From positions 124,001 to 188,000 of the forward strand of contig NZ_BCVX01000011.1 of NCBI RefSeq assembly GCF_001591965.1: a DNA stretch of 64,000 bases, in the 5' to 3' direction. The DNA is from Lysinibacillus odysseyi 34hs-1 = NBRC 100172 (GTDB lineage Bacteria > Bacillota > Bacilli > Bacillales_A > Planococcaceae). How positions within the stretch are numbered: position 1 is the first letter of the stretch; each line of letters begins with the position of its first letter. Position numbers and translations under genes: made by a program. The notes under the pieces were generated by a model. That model had not been told where the DNA came from. It ran no database searches and was given only the letters and a program-made list of their open reading frames with translations. Below are positions 1-8,914 of the stretch, piece by piece.

Positions 1-206
1 TCCTTATTAGTATGGTACCGCTTTTTTTCTTTATTCATCAGAGATATGTTCTTTTTGCGCAGGCATAGGTCGTTATTTAAAAAAAGGCAGAGAAGGATAG
101 TAACAGTAAGTAGAAGAAGGAAACTTTAAAATTTTTTGAGAGGGAAATAATATCGAATATTTAGAATAATTTCTGCCGTTTTAAAGAAAAAATACATAAA
201 TAGGTA

Positions 207-236
207 TATAATATCATAAAGGAACCATGAGGAGGG
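207..236 (+). promoter_or_regulatory. Possible -10 box and RBS of the chemoreceptor gene
   Basis: TATAAT lies at 207-212 and a strong AGGAGGG ribosome binding site at 230-236, six bases before the ATG at 243. No good -35 box sits at the right distance, so the promoter class is uncertain. The upstream bases 1-206 hold no gene that I can see. Confidence 0.4.
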
Positions 237-242
237 AATCAT

Positions 243-1997
243 ATGTTAGGAAGAAAAAGTAAAAATTTAGAGAATTATGAGTACTTTTCGAAAGCTGCTT
301 TTTCAGATATTGAAGCAAATGAGCGATTTAAAGAAAAACTAGATTTTCTGTCGCTCTCTCAAATCCGCCGTGAATCCGTTAATGATCTAAAAGAGATTTA
401 TGTACAAAATCGCGACTATATTTTAAGTAATTTTTACAGCCGACTGTTGGAAATCCCGGAATTCAATCAAATTATTAATACATACTCATCGGTAGAACGA
501 TTGAAAAAAACATTTGATCGACATTTTATGAGTTTATTTGAAGATGAATTGAATATTAATTATGTTTTCACACGGCGACGTATTGCTCATACCCATGCAC
601 GAATCGGCGTTCTTCCCAATTGGATGCTCTCTGCCTATACATTGATTAATCAGCTGATTGTGCCGCTCATCGTAAAGGCATGCCAAAGGGATCATTATAA
701 AATGCTTGATATCCTTTTGGCTTATGACAGCCTGGTAACCATTGATCAGCAAATTATCGTAGAAACGTATATTGAGATTCAGGGAGGATCGGTAGTAAAC
801 GGTCTTGGAGAAATCATCCAATACAATGTACAGCTGGACCAAATTAAAGATTTACTGCAATTCCAGGAAGTACAACAAAAGGATGTGCTGCAGGCTTCGG
901 AGCTGATGGAACAACTAGATACAAGCATCGAGGAAATCGCTGCATCTATCGGCGACATTTCTCAGCATACGCAAATCTCATTGGAGGAATTAAATAGTGA
1001 TCTATCTTCCTTACAGCATGTGACAGTGATTCTGCAAAACACGGATGAAGGGCAGCAAAAGGTACAGCAGGATGTAGCTCATCTAGTGGAACGGGTAAAC
1101 AGCGTGGCAAAGCTAATGGAGCTGATTAAAGGTATCGCTGATCAGACGAATTTATTAGCCCTTAATGCATCCATTGAAGCTGCACGAGCCGGAGAAGCAG
1201 GAAAAGGGTTTGCGATTGTAGCAGAGGAAGTACGTAAACTGGCTGATGGAACGAAAAAATCTGTAGAATCCATTAATACGGATATTCAGGAGTTACTGCA
1301 GTTGACAAACAGCATTAACCAGCTGACAAAAAATTCTGCTCAGGCCCTTCATGAAGGGGTGGAAGATGCGATGCAGGTGTATAGTACATTAGCTGAGCTG
1401 AATAAAACATTACAGACACAGGGGGCACGCTTTGAACAAATAGCCTTGACGACAAGACAACAGGCAGTATCGGCCTCCGAGATTACGAAAAGAAATAAAA
1501 ATATCGCCCAAAGCACGGTACGAAGTAAGCAAATTGTATTTGAAACAGGAGAAGCAATTTATAAGTTAAGTAAGATGATCGACGAGTACCGTTCAACAAC
1601 CATTTCCAAAAACTTTATTATTAGCCAGGAGGATATCATCGAACTGACAATCACGGATCACCTTCTCTGGCGTTGGAAAATTTATAATCTTATGCTTGGT
1701 TTTGAAAAAATGTCCGAGCAGGATGTTGGTTCGCCGCAGGAATCACGTCTTGGACAATGGTATTACGGCAAGGGACGTGAGCTTTTCGGGGGCGAGCGGG
1801 TATTTAAGGAGCTGGAAAAACCCCACTTCGAAGTGCATGAGATCGCCCTAAATGCAGTAAATGCTTATAATAGCGGGGATAAAGATGCAGCTGAGCAATA
1901 CTTGCAGAAGCTAGCCGAAGTTTCTTTTACCGTCATCGAGAAACTGCAGGAGCTGCAAAAAATAATCCTTCATCAAAAAGAAACACATATGAAGTAA
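243..1997 (+). CDS. HemAT-like globin-coupled chemoreceptor with C-terminal CZB domain
   Basis: Soluble methyl-accepting chemotaxis protein of 584 aa without membrane segments. Residues about 20-190 match the globin sensor domain of B. subtilis HemAT; the motif [14 protein letters not shown] places the proximal haem His at H118. The signalling hairpin tip is present ([18 protein letters not shown]). Residues about 468-584 form a chemoreceptor zinc-binding (CZB) domain: DHLLWRWK (H473), [11 protein letters not shown] and PHFEVH (H528, H532). B. subtilis HemAT is about 430 aa and lacks this tail, so this is an oxygen-sensing globin joined to a CZB sensor. The normal CZB zinc Cys before R-LG-WY is Ser (S501). 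It probably acts on CheA in aerotaxis. Monocistronic, with its own terminator. Confidence 0.88.
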   Translation: MLGRKSKNLENYEYFSKAAFSDIEANERFKEKLDFLSLSQIRRESVNDLKEIYVQNRDYILSNFYSRLLEIPEFNQIINTYSSVERLKKTFDRHFMSLFEDELNINYVFTRRRIAHTHARIGVLPNWMLSAYTLINQLIVPLIVKACQRDHYKMLDILLAYDSLVTIDQQIIVETYIEIQGGSVVNGLGEIIQYNVQLDQIKDLLQFQEVQQKDVLQASELMEQLDTSIEEIAASIGDISQHTQISLEELNSDLSSLQHVTVILQNTDEGQQKVQQDVAHLVERVNSVAKLMELIKGIADQTNLLALNASIEAARAGEAGKGFAIVAEEVRKLADGTKKSVESINTDIQELLQLTNSINQLTKNSAQALHEGVEDAMQVYSTLAELNKTLQTQGARFEQIALTTRQQAVSASEITKRNKNIAQSTVRSKQIVFETGEAIYKLSKMIDEYRSTTISKNFIISQEDIIELTITDHLLWRWKIYNLMLGFEKMSEQDVGSPQESRLGQWYYGKGRELFGGERVFKELEKPHFEVHEIALNAVNAYNSGDKDAAEQYLQKLAEVSFTVIEKLQELQKIILHQKETHMK

Positions 1998-2000
1998 TAA

Positions 2001-2036
2001 AAAAACGATCCAGGAAGGTTCCCGGATCGTTTTTTC
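2001..2036. terminator. Rho-independent terminator, usable from both strands
   Basis: An 11-bp perfect stem (2001-2011 with 2024-2034; core CGATCC/GGATCG) with flanking A and T runs lies between two convergent genes. Confidence 0.9.
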
Positions 2037-2046
2037 TAAATACAAG

Positions 2047-2637
2047 TTATTTATGAAGAGGCGCCTGAAAGAAAGTGACTGTCATTTGCTCACTATCATA
2101 CAGGCACCAGTCTCGCGATTCTACAACGGAGCCTACATTAATCTCATATGTTTGTCCATTCCCTACATGAATCGGTAGATTGTAATCAATTTTTGTCCGG
2201 ATTTTTTCAATATAAATAGCTGCACGGTGGCTGTGTCCAAAAAATAACAGCGGTGTTTCATAAGTCGGAAAGCGCGGCTCAAACTTTTCATTCCAGTGAA
2301 ATTGATGGCCGTGGAGCAATGTCGCTTTTTCAATGATAACTTGCTCCTTATATTGAAGAAACTTTTGTTCCCCGGTTACGTGTGCAATCCGTTCTTCTTG
2401 GTTGCCGATAATAGAAGGGAATGTAAGAAGCTTACAAAACTTTTCCTGTAGAATGACTGCCTCTTTGAGAGGAATAAGGCTTGTTAAAGAAGCGGCTTTC
2501 TTTTTGCCGATTTTACATTCGAATAAATCGCCTAAGCCGATTATCTGCGCATTCGGTGCTATTTCTCCGATATGGTATAGAACGGATTTTGTATTTTCGT
2601 AATGAGAGTGCAAATCTCCGAGCAATGCATACTGCAT
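2047..2637 (-). CDS. Calcineurin-like metallophosphoesterase
   Basis: Protein of 196 aa when started at the ATG at 2637, which follows a GGAGG site at a normal distance; the longer reading upstream has no ribosome binding site. Di-metal phosphoesterase motifs appear in order: GDLHSH, GDLFECK, GNQEERIAH, LHGHQFHW and FGHSHRA. In the third motif GNHE is replaced by GNQE, so one usual His is Gln; this also occurs in some bacterial relatives. Substrate unknown; candidates in this superfamily are nucleotides or phosphoproteins. A TATAAT on this strand (2663-2668) can serve as -10 box. Confidence 0.8.
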   Translation of the reverse strand: MQYALLGDLHSHYENTKSVLYHIGEIAPNAQIIGLGDLFECKIGKKKAASLTSLIPLKEAVILQEKFCKLLTFPSIIGNQEERIAHVTGEQKFLQYKEQVIIEKATLLHGHQFHWNEKFEPRFPTYETPLLFFGHSHRAAIYIEKIRTKIDYNLPIHVGNGQTYEINVGSVVESRDWCLYDSEQMTVTFFQAPLHK

Positions 2638-2728
2638 AGTGTTTTCCTCCATTTCTCTTTTCATTATAGTGAAAAAACAAGAGAGTAAAAGCTTCTTTTT
2701 CTTGTAAAACGGCGGAATTCTCATTGCC

Positions 2729-2744
2729 ATGAATAGGTATTCAT
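2729..2744. promoter_or_regulatory. FadR-like palindrome before the fatty-acid operon
   Basis: ATGAATA-GG-TATTCAT has perfect 7-base arms, 53 bp before the acyl-CoA dehydrogenase start. It resembles the Bacillus FadR operator core (TGAATGA...TCATTCA) but is not identical. The position fits a repressor that responds to acyl-CoA. Assignment to FadR is inference. Confidence 0.45.
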
Positions 2745-2796
2745 TGTTAAAATATCAATAAGTTTTAATTTTCTGACTTATAAGGGGCTGACAAGT

Positions 2797-3942
2797 ATGG
2801 GGTGTTTGTTTACAGAAGAACATGAAATGTTTCGTAAATCGCTACGAAAAATGCTTGATAAGGAAGCATATCCTTATTTTGAAGAGTGGGAAAGAAAGCG
2901 GGACGTCCCCCGGGCGTTTTGGCACAAGCTTGGGGAGAATGGCTTTTTATGTCCGATGGTCAGTGAGGAATATGGCGGCCTTGGGCTGGATTTTGGCTAC
3001 TCTATGATTTTGACAGAGGAGCTGGAACATGTCGGGGCAGGATTGGCAAGTGGCATTGCCCTCCATTCGGATATCGTTACCCCCTATATAGAAGCATATG
3101 GGACAGAAGAACAGAAACAACGTTGGCTGCCAAAAAGTGTGACAGGAGAGCTGGTTTCGGCAGTCGCCATGACAGAGCCAGGTGCCGGGTCAGACTTGGC
3201 GGGAATCGGTACGACCGCTAGGAGAGAGGGGGATTACTACATTTTAAATGGTGAGAAAACCTTTATTACGAATGGGGTCAATGCTGATTATGTAGTAGTA
3301 GTCTGTAAAACCGACCCGCAGGCAAAACCTGCCTACAAAGGGATCAGCCTTCTTGTAGTGGAGACAGGAACACCTGGCTTTAAGCGGGGGAAAAAGCTCG
3401 ATAAAATCGGCATGCATTCGGCAGATACTGGAGAGCTGATTTTCGAGGATGCGAAGGTGCCTGCTGAAAACCTTTTAGGAGAAGAAGGAAAAGGCTTTTA
3501 TTACTTGATGGATAAACTGCAGCAAGAACGTCTCATTGTAGCGATTGAGGTACAGGTTGAGGCTGAAGCGATGCTGAAGCTGACAATGGACTATGTGAAG
3601 GAACGAAAGGCATTCGGCAGCCGTATAGCAGATTTTCAGAATACACAGTTCAAGCTGGCGGAGATGGCAACAGAAATCGATATTGGCCGTACATATGTAA
3701 ATTCTTTAGCTGCCAAGCATATTGCCGGTGAGGAAATTGTGAAAGAAGTATCGATGGCCAAGTGGTGGATTAGTGAAATGGCCAAACGTGTGGCGAGTGA
3801 ATGTCTACAGCTTCACGGGGGATATGGCTATATGGAGGAATACGAAATTGCCCGCCGTTACCGGGACATTCCTGTTGCGGCGATTTACGCAGGTACAACC
3901 GAGATTATGAAAAACATCATTGCAAAACAAATTTTAAAATAG
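2797..3942 (+). CDS. Acyl-CoA dehydrogenase (long-chain/isovaleryl type)
   Basis: FAD enzyme of 381 aa catalysing alpha,beta-dehydrogenation of acyl-CoA, the first oxidation of beta-oxidation. Family signatures are AVAMTEPGAGSD (about 122-133) and LHGGYGYMEEY. At the C-terminal position where short- and medium-chain enzymes carry the catalytic Glu (YEGT) this protein has YAGT. The Glu in QQERLIVA (E244) instead matches the catalytic base of long-chain and isovaleryl enzymes, so it is placed in that subgroup. Electrons would go to ETF, not encoded here. First gene of an operon with the CoA ligase 56 bp downstream and a thiolase; a palindrome lies upstream. Confidence 0.9.
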   Translation: MGCLFTEEHEMFRKSLRKMLDKEAYPYFEEWERKRDVPRAFWHKLGENGFLCPMVSEEYGGLGLDFGYSMILTEELEHVGAGLASGIALHSDIVTPYIEAYGTEEQKQRWLPKSVTGELVSAVAMTEPGAGSDLAGIGTTARREGDYYILNGEKTFITNGVNADYVVVVCKTDPQAKPAYKGISLLVVETGTPGFKRGKKLDKIGMHSADTGELIFEDAKVPAENLLGEEGKGFYYLMDKLQQERLIVAIEVQVEAEAMLKLTMDYVKERKAFGSRIADFQNTQFKLAEMATEIDIGRTYVNSLAAKHIAGEEIVKEVSMAKWWISEMAKRVASECLQLHGGYGYMEEYEIARRYRDIPVAAIYAGTTEIMKNIIAKQILK

Positions 3943-3998
3943 AAACTGGTAAGCATGTAAGAGAAATTGAAGGCTTTAAATTAGGGGGAGGGCTTCAA

Positions 3999-5489
3999 AT
4001 GTTTATGACAAATGTATTAACACAGCATGCACTCGACAGACCAGAAGAAACGGCAATTATATTTGAGGGCAATGAATGGTCGTACCGTGAACTTTATCAT
4101 CATGCAAAGAAAATTGCTGGCTATCTGCAAAGCCACGGTTATCAAAAGGGGGATATTATCGCCCAGTTTATGCTTAATTCAGATTTATTCATGGCTGTTT
4201 ATTACGGAGTGCAGCTGGCAGGATGTACCGTAATGCCGGTCAATACAAAGCTTGCAGCACCCGAAGTGGATTATATTTTCATGCATTCGGAAGCAAAAGC
4301 AATTTTTTATGATGATGCCATCGCCCAAACACTTGAGGCGACAAACTACCATTTTAAAGAAGAGCTGAATCTACAGGATATCCGTTCTATTTTAGAGGGC
4401 GATTCTTTTGAAGGTGAGGATTTCATTTCCCTGGAAGCTGATGATACGGCAGTCGTCATGTATACATCAGGAACGACTGGCAAGCCGAAGGGTGTGATGC
4501 TGTCGCACCGGAATATATACGAAACGGCAGAAATATGGTCAGAGTCTATGAACATGACACATGAGGACCGCATGTATATTTGTACGCCGCTGTTCCATTG
4601 TGCAGGAAGCCATGTATTTGCAGTCCCGACAATGTACCGCGGCGGGACAGTGATCATAGCAGAAAGTTTTTCAGCTGACCATACACTTACACATCTAGTA
4701 GAAACAGAGGCCACTATTTTCTTTGGTGTACCTGCTATGTATACAATCCTTCTTAATAAGCCTGAGTTGAAAAACTATAATTTTGAACATCTCCGCCTGT
4801 TCTGCTACGGGGCAGCGCCGATGCCATATGAACTAGTGAAACGCTTAAAGGAGGCATTTCCAAAAGTAGCCGTACAAAACTTATACGGCCAGACGGAAAA
4901 TACCCCGGCAGCGACTTCGTTACTTGATGAGGCAGCTCTTGTAAAAATAGGTTCGGTTGGAAGACCGCTTGCAAGAACAGATGTAAAGCTTGTTGATGCT
5001 GAGGGAGAGGAAGTACCAGTTGGGGAAGTAGGAGAAATCTGTGTTCGCGGACCTCAAGTAATGAAAGGGTACTTGCGGAATCCGGAAGAGACATCTGCTG
5101 CAATCCGGAATGGATGGCTTCATTCAGGAGATTTAGGGAGATTTGACGAAGAGGGCTATCTTTATATCGTAGATCGCAAAAAGGATATGATCATCCGGGG
5201 CGGAGAGAATATTTATCCGGTTGAAATCGAGGAAGTGCTTTATCAAATGCCGGAAGTTCTGGAGGCAGCAGTAGTCGGTATACCGCATGAAGTTTACGGA
5301 GAAGTGGCCAAAGCTTTCGTCGTCCTAAAGGAAGGGGCATCACTTACAGAAGCAGATATTTTACAACATGCAAGAACACAGCTGGCAAAATATAAAGTGC
5401 CTGCCGATATCGAATTTATTAGTAGCCTGCCGCGTAATGCTTCGGGGAAAGTGCTGAAACATACACTGCGCCCAACACAAAATGTTTAA
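3999..5489 (+). CDS. Fatty acyl-CoA ligase, AMP-forming
   Basis: Adenylate-forming enzyme of 496 aa that activates a carboxylic acid to its CoA thioester via acyl-AMP. The start at 3999 follows a GGGGGAGGG site; the longer reading overlaps the preceding gene without a ribosome site. Motifs: P-loop YTSGTTGKPKGVMLSHRN, YGQTENTPAATS, and GWLHSGDLGRFDEEGYL followed by DRKKDMIIRGGENIYP. The catalytic Lys lies in PRNASGKVLK at the C terminus. Chain length cannot be read from sequence, but neighbours (acyl-CoA dehydrogenase, thiolase) indicate fatty-acid or branched-acid degradation. Confidence 0.88.
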   Translation: MFMTNVLTQHALDRPEETAIIFEGNEWSYRELYHHAKKIAGYLQSHGYQKGDIIAQFMLNSDLFMAVYYGVQLAGCTVMPVNTKLAAPEVDYIFMHSEAKAIFYDDAIAQTLEATNYHFKEELNLQDIRSILEGDSFEGEDFISLEADDTAVVMYTSGTTGKPKGVMLSHRNIYETAEIWSESMNMTHEDRMYICTPLFHCAGSHVFAVPTMYRGGTVIIAESFSADHTLTHLVETEATIFFGVPAMYTILLNKPELKNYNFEHLRLFCYGAAPMPYELVKRLKEAFPKVAVQNLYGQTENTPAATSLLDEAALVKIGSVGRPLARTDVKLVDAEGEEVPVGEVGEICVRGPQVMKGYLRNPEETSAAIRNGWLHSGDLGRFDEEGYLYIVDRKKDMIIRGGENIYPVEIEEVLYQMPEVLEAAVVGIPHEVYGEVAKAFVVLKEGASLTEADILQHARTQLAKYKVPADIEFISSLPRNASGKVLKHTLRPTQNV

Positions 5490-5509
5490 ATAAGCAAAGG
5501 GGATTTGAC

Positions 5510-6691
5510 ATGACAAATATATATATAGTAGATGGAGCAAGAACTGCCTTTACAGCATTCGGTGGTTCGTTTGCAGGAATGGATGCTGTACAGCTCGGAA
5601 CAGCCACAGCAGTGGAAGCGTTAAAACGTTCGGGAATAAAGCCGGAGCAGGTGGATCATGTAGTATATGGGGGAGTTATAACAACGGGGCCGAATTCGGC
5701 TTATTTAGCAAGACATATCGGTTTATATGCCGGTGTACCGCAGGAAGTACCTGCCCTTACACAAAATAGACTTTGTGGTTCAGGTATGCAGTCTGTCATA
5801 ACTGCTGCCCAACAAATCCTGCTTAAAGAGGCCGATGTCGTATTGGCAGGCGGGGCGGAAAATATGTCGCAGTCACCTTATTCGAATTTTACACAGCGGT
5901 TTGGCGGTGCGAAAATGGGGGATTTAACATTCATTGATATGCTGTCGGCGACGTTAACAGACCAGTACACAGGCAACGGCATGGGGATGACAGCGGAAAA
6001 GCTGGCAGAGCAATACGATATTACGCGAGCGGAGCAGGACGAATTTGCTTTATTGTCCCATGCACGTGCGGCGGCTGCCCGCCAAGCAGGGAAATTTAAA
6101 GAAGAGATAGTACCAGTGACGATCACAACACGTAAAGGTGATATCGTGATCGATACAGATGAACATATTAAAGAAGGCGGGACATTGGAATCGCTTGCGA
6201 AGCTCCGCCCGGCATTTAAAAAAGACGGGACAGTAACAGCAGCCAATGCTTCCGGTATTAATGATGGGGCTGCTTCCGTTGTTGTCGCAAGTGAGCATTT
6301 TGTTGAGGAAAACAGACTGAAGCCGATTGCCCGCATCGTATCATGGGGAGTAGCCGGCGTTGACCCTACTGTCATGGGAATTGGCCCTGTACCTGCTATT
6401 AACCAGGCATTGGAGCGTGCAAATCTACAGCTGGAGGACTTGGATTTAATAGAGGTAAATGAAGCGTTCGCAGCACAGTATTTAGCAGTGGAAAAAGAGC
6501 TTGGACTGGACCGTGAAAAAACAAACGTTAATGGCGGGGCGATTGCTCTTGGTCATCCGGTTGGAGCAAGCGGTACACGGGTCATCCTCAGTGCAGCGTA
6601 CGAACTGCGCCGCCGTGGAGGCAAATATGCAGCCGCGAGCTTGTGTATTGGCGGAGGGCAAGGGATCGCTTTAATTATCGAGGCGGTTTAG
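5510..6691 (+). CDS. Thiolase (acetyl-CoA C-acyltransferase)
   Basis: Thiolase of 393 aa, the last gene of the three-gene acyl-CoA operon, 20 bp after the ligase. All catalytic residues are present: nucleophilic Cys in NRLCGSGMQ (C89), His in GHPVGASG (H349) and the second Cys in LCIGGGQG (C379). It either cleaves 3-ketoacyl-CoA (beta-oxidation) or condenses acetyl-CoA; the neighbours favour degradation. No enoyl-CoA hydratase or 3-hydroxyacyl-CoA dehydrogenase lies nearby, so those steps must be encoded elsewhere. Confidence 0.92.
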   Translation: MTNIYIVDGARTAFTAFGGSFAGMDAVQLGTATAVEALKRSGIKPEQVDHVVYGGVITTGPNSAYLARHIGLYAGVPQEVPALTQNRLCGSGMQSVITAAQQILLKEADVVLAGGAENMSQSPYSNFTQRFGGAKMGDLTFIDMLSATLTDQYTGNGMGMTAEKLAEQYDITRAEQDEFALLSHARAAAARQAGKFKEEIVPVTITTRKGDIVIDTDEHIKEGGTLESLAKLRPAFKKDGTVTAANASGINDGAASVVVASEHFVEENRLKPIARIVSWGVAGVDPTVMGIGPVPAINQALERANLQLEDLDLIEVNEAFAAQYLAVEKELGLDREKTNVNGGAIALGHPVGASGTRVILSAAYELRRRGGKYAAASLCIGGGQGIALIIEAV

Positions 6692-6733
6692 TTTTTTCAC
6701 ATAATGTGCATGAAAAGATAATTATTTGATAGG

Positions 6734-6773
6734 AAAACTAGTGTGATGATGTTCATCATGCTAGTTTTTTGTT
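6734..6773 (+). terminator. Terminator of the acyl-CoA operon
   Basis: AAAACTAG (6734-6741) pairs with CTAGTTTT (6761-6768), with an inner GATGA/TCATC pairing and a following T run. Confidence 0.85.
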
Positions 6774-6877
6774 TATTTCTGCGTATCAAATCTTGCAATA
6801 CTTTCCGCGTAACCGTAGTATAAAATGTGATAAAATAAACTTTAACGAAATTAAAGCCAAAGAGAGTTGAATAGATA

Positions 6878-8107
6878 ATGGTAGTAAAAGAACAACCATT
6901 TTTACCGATATTATTAGGTTCGGATATGAATGCATATGGGATGGCACGGGCTTTTTATGAAGCGTATGGTTTAAAGCCGGTCGTACTGGGCCGTTCCCAT
7001 TTAACACCAACACAGGACAGCCGTATTTTACATTTCCAGCAAATCGATGATCTTAACAGTCAGGAAGTGTTCGTAGGAGCAATGGAAAAAGTAGCGGCAC
7101 AGTATCCTGACAAAAAGCTATTGCTTTTAGCCTGCGGAGATGATTATGCAAAACTGATCATCAAAAATAAACCGACATTGCAGCAATGGTTCACTGTTCC
7201 ATATATTGATGAATCATTGATGGATCAAATCCTGTTAAAAGAAAACTTCTATAAAATGTGTGAGAAGTACGGATTCAAGTATCCGGGTACAACAACGGTT
7301 ACAGCAGAAGATTATGAATCTTTCATCCCGCCTTTTGATTATCCGATTATTTTAAAAGCATCCAATTCCGTGGAATATTGGGCTTGTAAATTCCCGGGGA
7401 AAAAGAAGGTGTTCATTGCTCATGATGAGGCGGAAAAAACGGCGATTTTAAAAGCGATTTACAGCTCTACATACCAGGACACAATGATTGTCCAGGAATT
7501 CATCCCAGGTGACGATTCCTATATGCGCGTGCTGAATGCTTATGTAGGAAAAGACGGAAAAGTAAAGCTGATGTGTCTTGGTAACCCGATTTTAGAAGAA
7601 CATTCCCCGGAAGGTATTGGCAGCTATGCAGCTATTGTCACAACATACGACAAGGAATTGATGGACCAGGTGAGATTCTTCTTGGAAGATATCGGTTATG
7701 TAGGGTTTGCAAACTTTGACATGAAATATGATGTACGTGACAAACAATATAAGCTCTTTGAAATCAACCTCCGTAATGGACGTTCAAGCTATTATGTGAC
7801 AGCTGCCGGCTATAATTTGATGAAATACGTAGCGGATGACCATATGCTTGATATTAAGCAAAATCTGACATATGCAGATAATGAACATTTATGGATGATC
7901 ATTCCAAAGGGTGTACTGTTCAAATATGCCTCTAACGAAAAATTAAAATTGAAGGCGAAAAGCCTGATCCGTGAAGGGAAATATACAAATTCCCTGTTTT
8001 TCAATCAGGATATGAATGTGAAACGGTGGACTAAATTGTCGTTAAACAGTTTAAACTATTACCGTAAATACAAAAAATACTTCAACAATAAAGGTCTGTC
8101 TGAATAA
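6878..8107 (+). CDS. ATP-grasp ligase, D-aspartate ligase (Asl) type
   Basis: Protein of 409 aa with an ATP-grasp fold: lid and Mg-binding elements around YPIILKASNS, IVQEFIPGDDSYMR and KLFEINLRNGRSSYY. Its architecture resembles the peptidoglycan D-aspartate ligase of Enterococcus faecium, which activates the beta-carboxylate of D-Asp and attaches it to the Lys side chain of the cell-wall precursor. The next gene, starting on the base after this stop, is an aspartate racemase, which would supply the D-amino acid. Planococcaceae commonly have A4-type walls with a Lys-D-Asp or Lys-D-Glu bridge, so this fits cross-bridge synthesis. D-Asp versus D-Glu specificity is not proven. Confidence 0.75.
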   Translation: MVVKEQPFLPILLGSDMNAYGMARAFYEAYGLKPVVLGRSHLTPTQDSRILHFQQIDDLNSQEVFVGAMEKVAAQYPDKKLLLLACGDDYAKLIIKNKPTLQQWFTVPYIDESLMDQILLKENFYKMCEKYGFKYPGTTTVTAEDYESFIPPFDYPIILKASNSVEYWACKFPGKKKVFIAHDEAEKTAILKAIYSSTYQDTMIVQEFIPGDDSYMRVLNAYVGKDGKVKLMCLGNPILEEHSPEGIGSYAAIVTTYDKELMDQVRFFLEDIGYVGFANFDMKYDVRDKQYKLFEINLRNGRSSYYVTAAGYNLMKYVADDHMLDIKQNLTYADNEHLWMIIPKGVLFKYASNEKLKLKAKSLIREGKYTNSLFFNQDMNVKRWTKLSLNSLNYYRKYKKYFNNKGLSE

Positions 8108-8803
8108 ATGAAAAAAGTTTTAGGAATTATAGGCGGAGTTGGTCCGCTTGCTACAATGCTGATCGGTGAGATGATTGTGCGCCGTACAAAAGCAAAAAAA
8201 GATCAAGAACATATTCATACGATTATCGACAATGATACGTCAATCCCTGATCGTACAGCATATATACTGGACGATTCAAAGGAGAATCCTATGCCGTATT
8301 TAGCCCGGGATGCAAAAAAACTTGCGGAATATGGGGCAGGGGTCATCTGTATTCCGTGTAATACAGCCCATTCGTTTTATGAGGACCTTCAGCAGGCATC
8401 CCCTGTGCCGGTCCTCCATATGATTCGTGAAACGGCTGAACGTGCCAAAAAGCTTGGCGCAAAACGTGTCGGCATTTTGGCTACGGACGGGACACTGATG
8501 GCTGGTGTCTATCAAAAAGCGCTGGAGGAACAGGGGTTAGTACCGGTCACACCATCTGCTGATATCCAAAAGCAGGTGATGTCTGTTATTTATGATTATG
8601 TCAAGGCTGGCCGTGAGGTGACGGAAGAAATATGGGCACCGATCGAGCAGGCAATGGAAGGGTGCGATTATGTCGTACTGGGGTGTACAGAGCTCTCCAT
8701 CGTCAATAAAGAGCTAAAGCTTGGTGAGCATTATATTGATTCGCTCATTGTGCTAGCAGAAGCGGCTATTACTGCCTGCGGATACGATGTATGCGCAAAC
8801 TAG
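8108..8803 (+). CDS. Aspartate racemase (Asp/Glu racemase family)
   Basis: Cofactor-independent racemase of 231 aa. The N-terminal GIIGGVGPLAT and the two catalytic Cys motifs IPCNTAH (C84) and LGCTELS (C193) define the aspartate-racemase branch rather than MurI glutamate racemase. Its ATG directly follows the TAA of the ATP-grasp ligase, so the two are translationally coupled. Expected role: L-Asp to D-Asp for peptidoglycan cross-bridges. A terminator follows. Confidence 0.87.
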   Translation: MKKVLGIIGGVGPLATMLIGEMIVRRTKAKKDQEHIHTIIDNDTSIPDRTAYILDDSKENPMPYLARDAKKLAEYGAGVICIPCNTAHSFYEDLQQASPVPVLHMIRETAERAKKLGAKRVGILATDGTLMAGVYQKALEEQGLVPVTPSADIQKQVMSVIYDYVKAGREVTEEIWAPIEQAMEGCDYVVLGCTELSIVNKELKLGEHYIDSLIVLAEAAITACGYDVCAN

Positions 8804-8835
8804 CACAAGTTATTTTCATCTGAATAAGCTTCATA

Positions 8836-8863
8836 AAGACCTGTCGTTAAGGCAGGTCTTTTG
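8836..8863 (+). terminator. Terminator of the ligase-racemase operon
   Basis: AAGACCTG (8836-8843) pairs with CAGGTCTT (8853-8860), followed by T residues. Confidence 0.88.
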
Positions 8864-8914
8864 CTACGTATATATGTTACACTAAACTCAAGTAAACAAA
8901 GGTAGGTATAAACA

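Noticed and set aside
4753-5103. Minus-strand frames inside the acyl-CoA ligase gene
   Set aside because: Shadow of a gene with all catalytic motifs on the plus strand.
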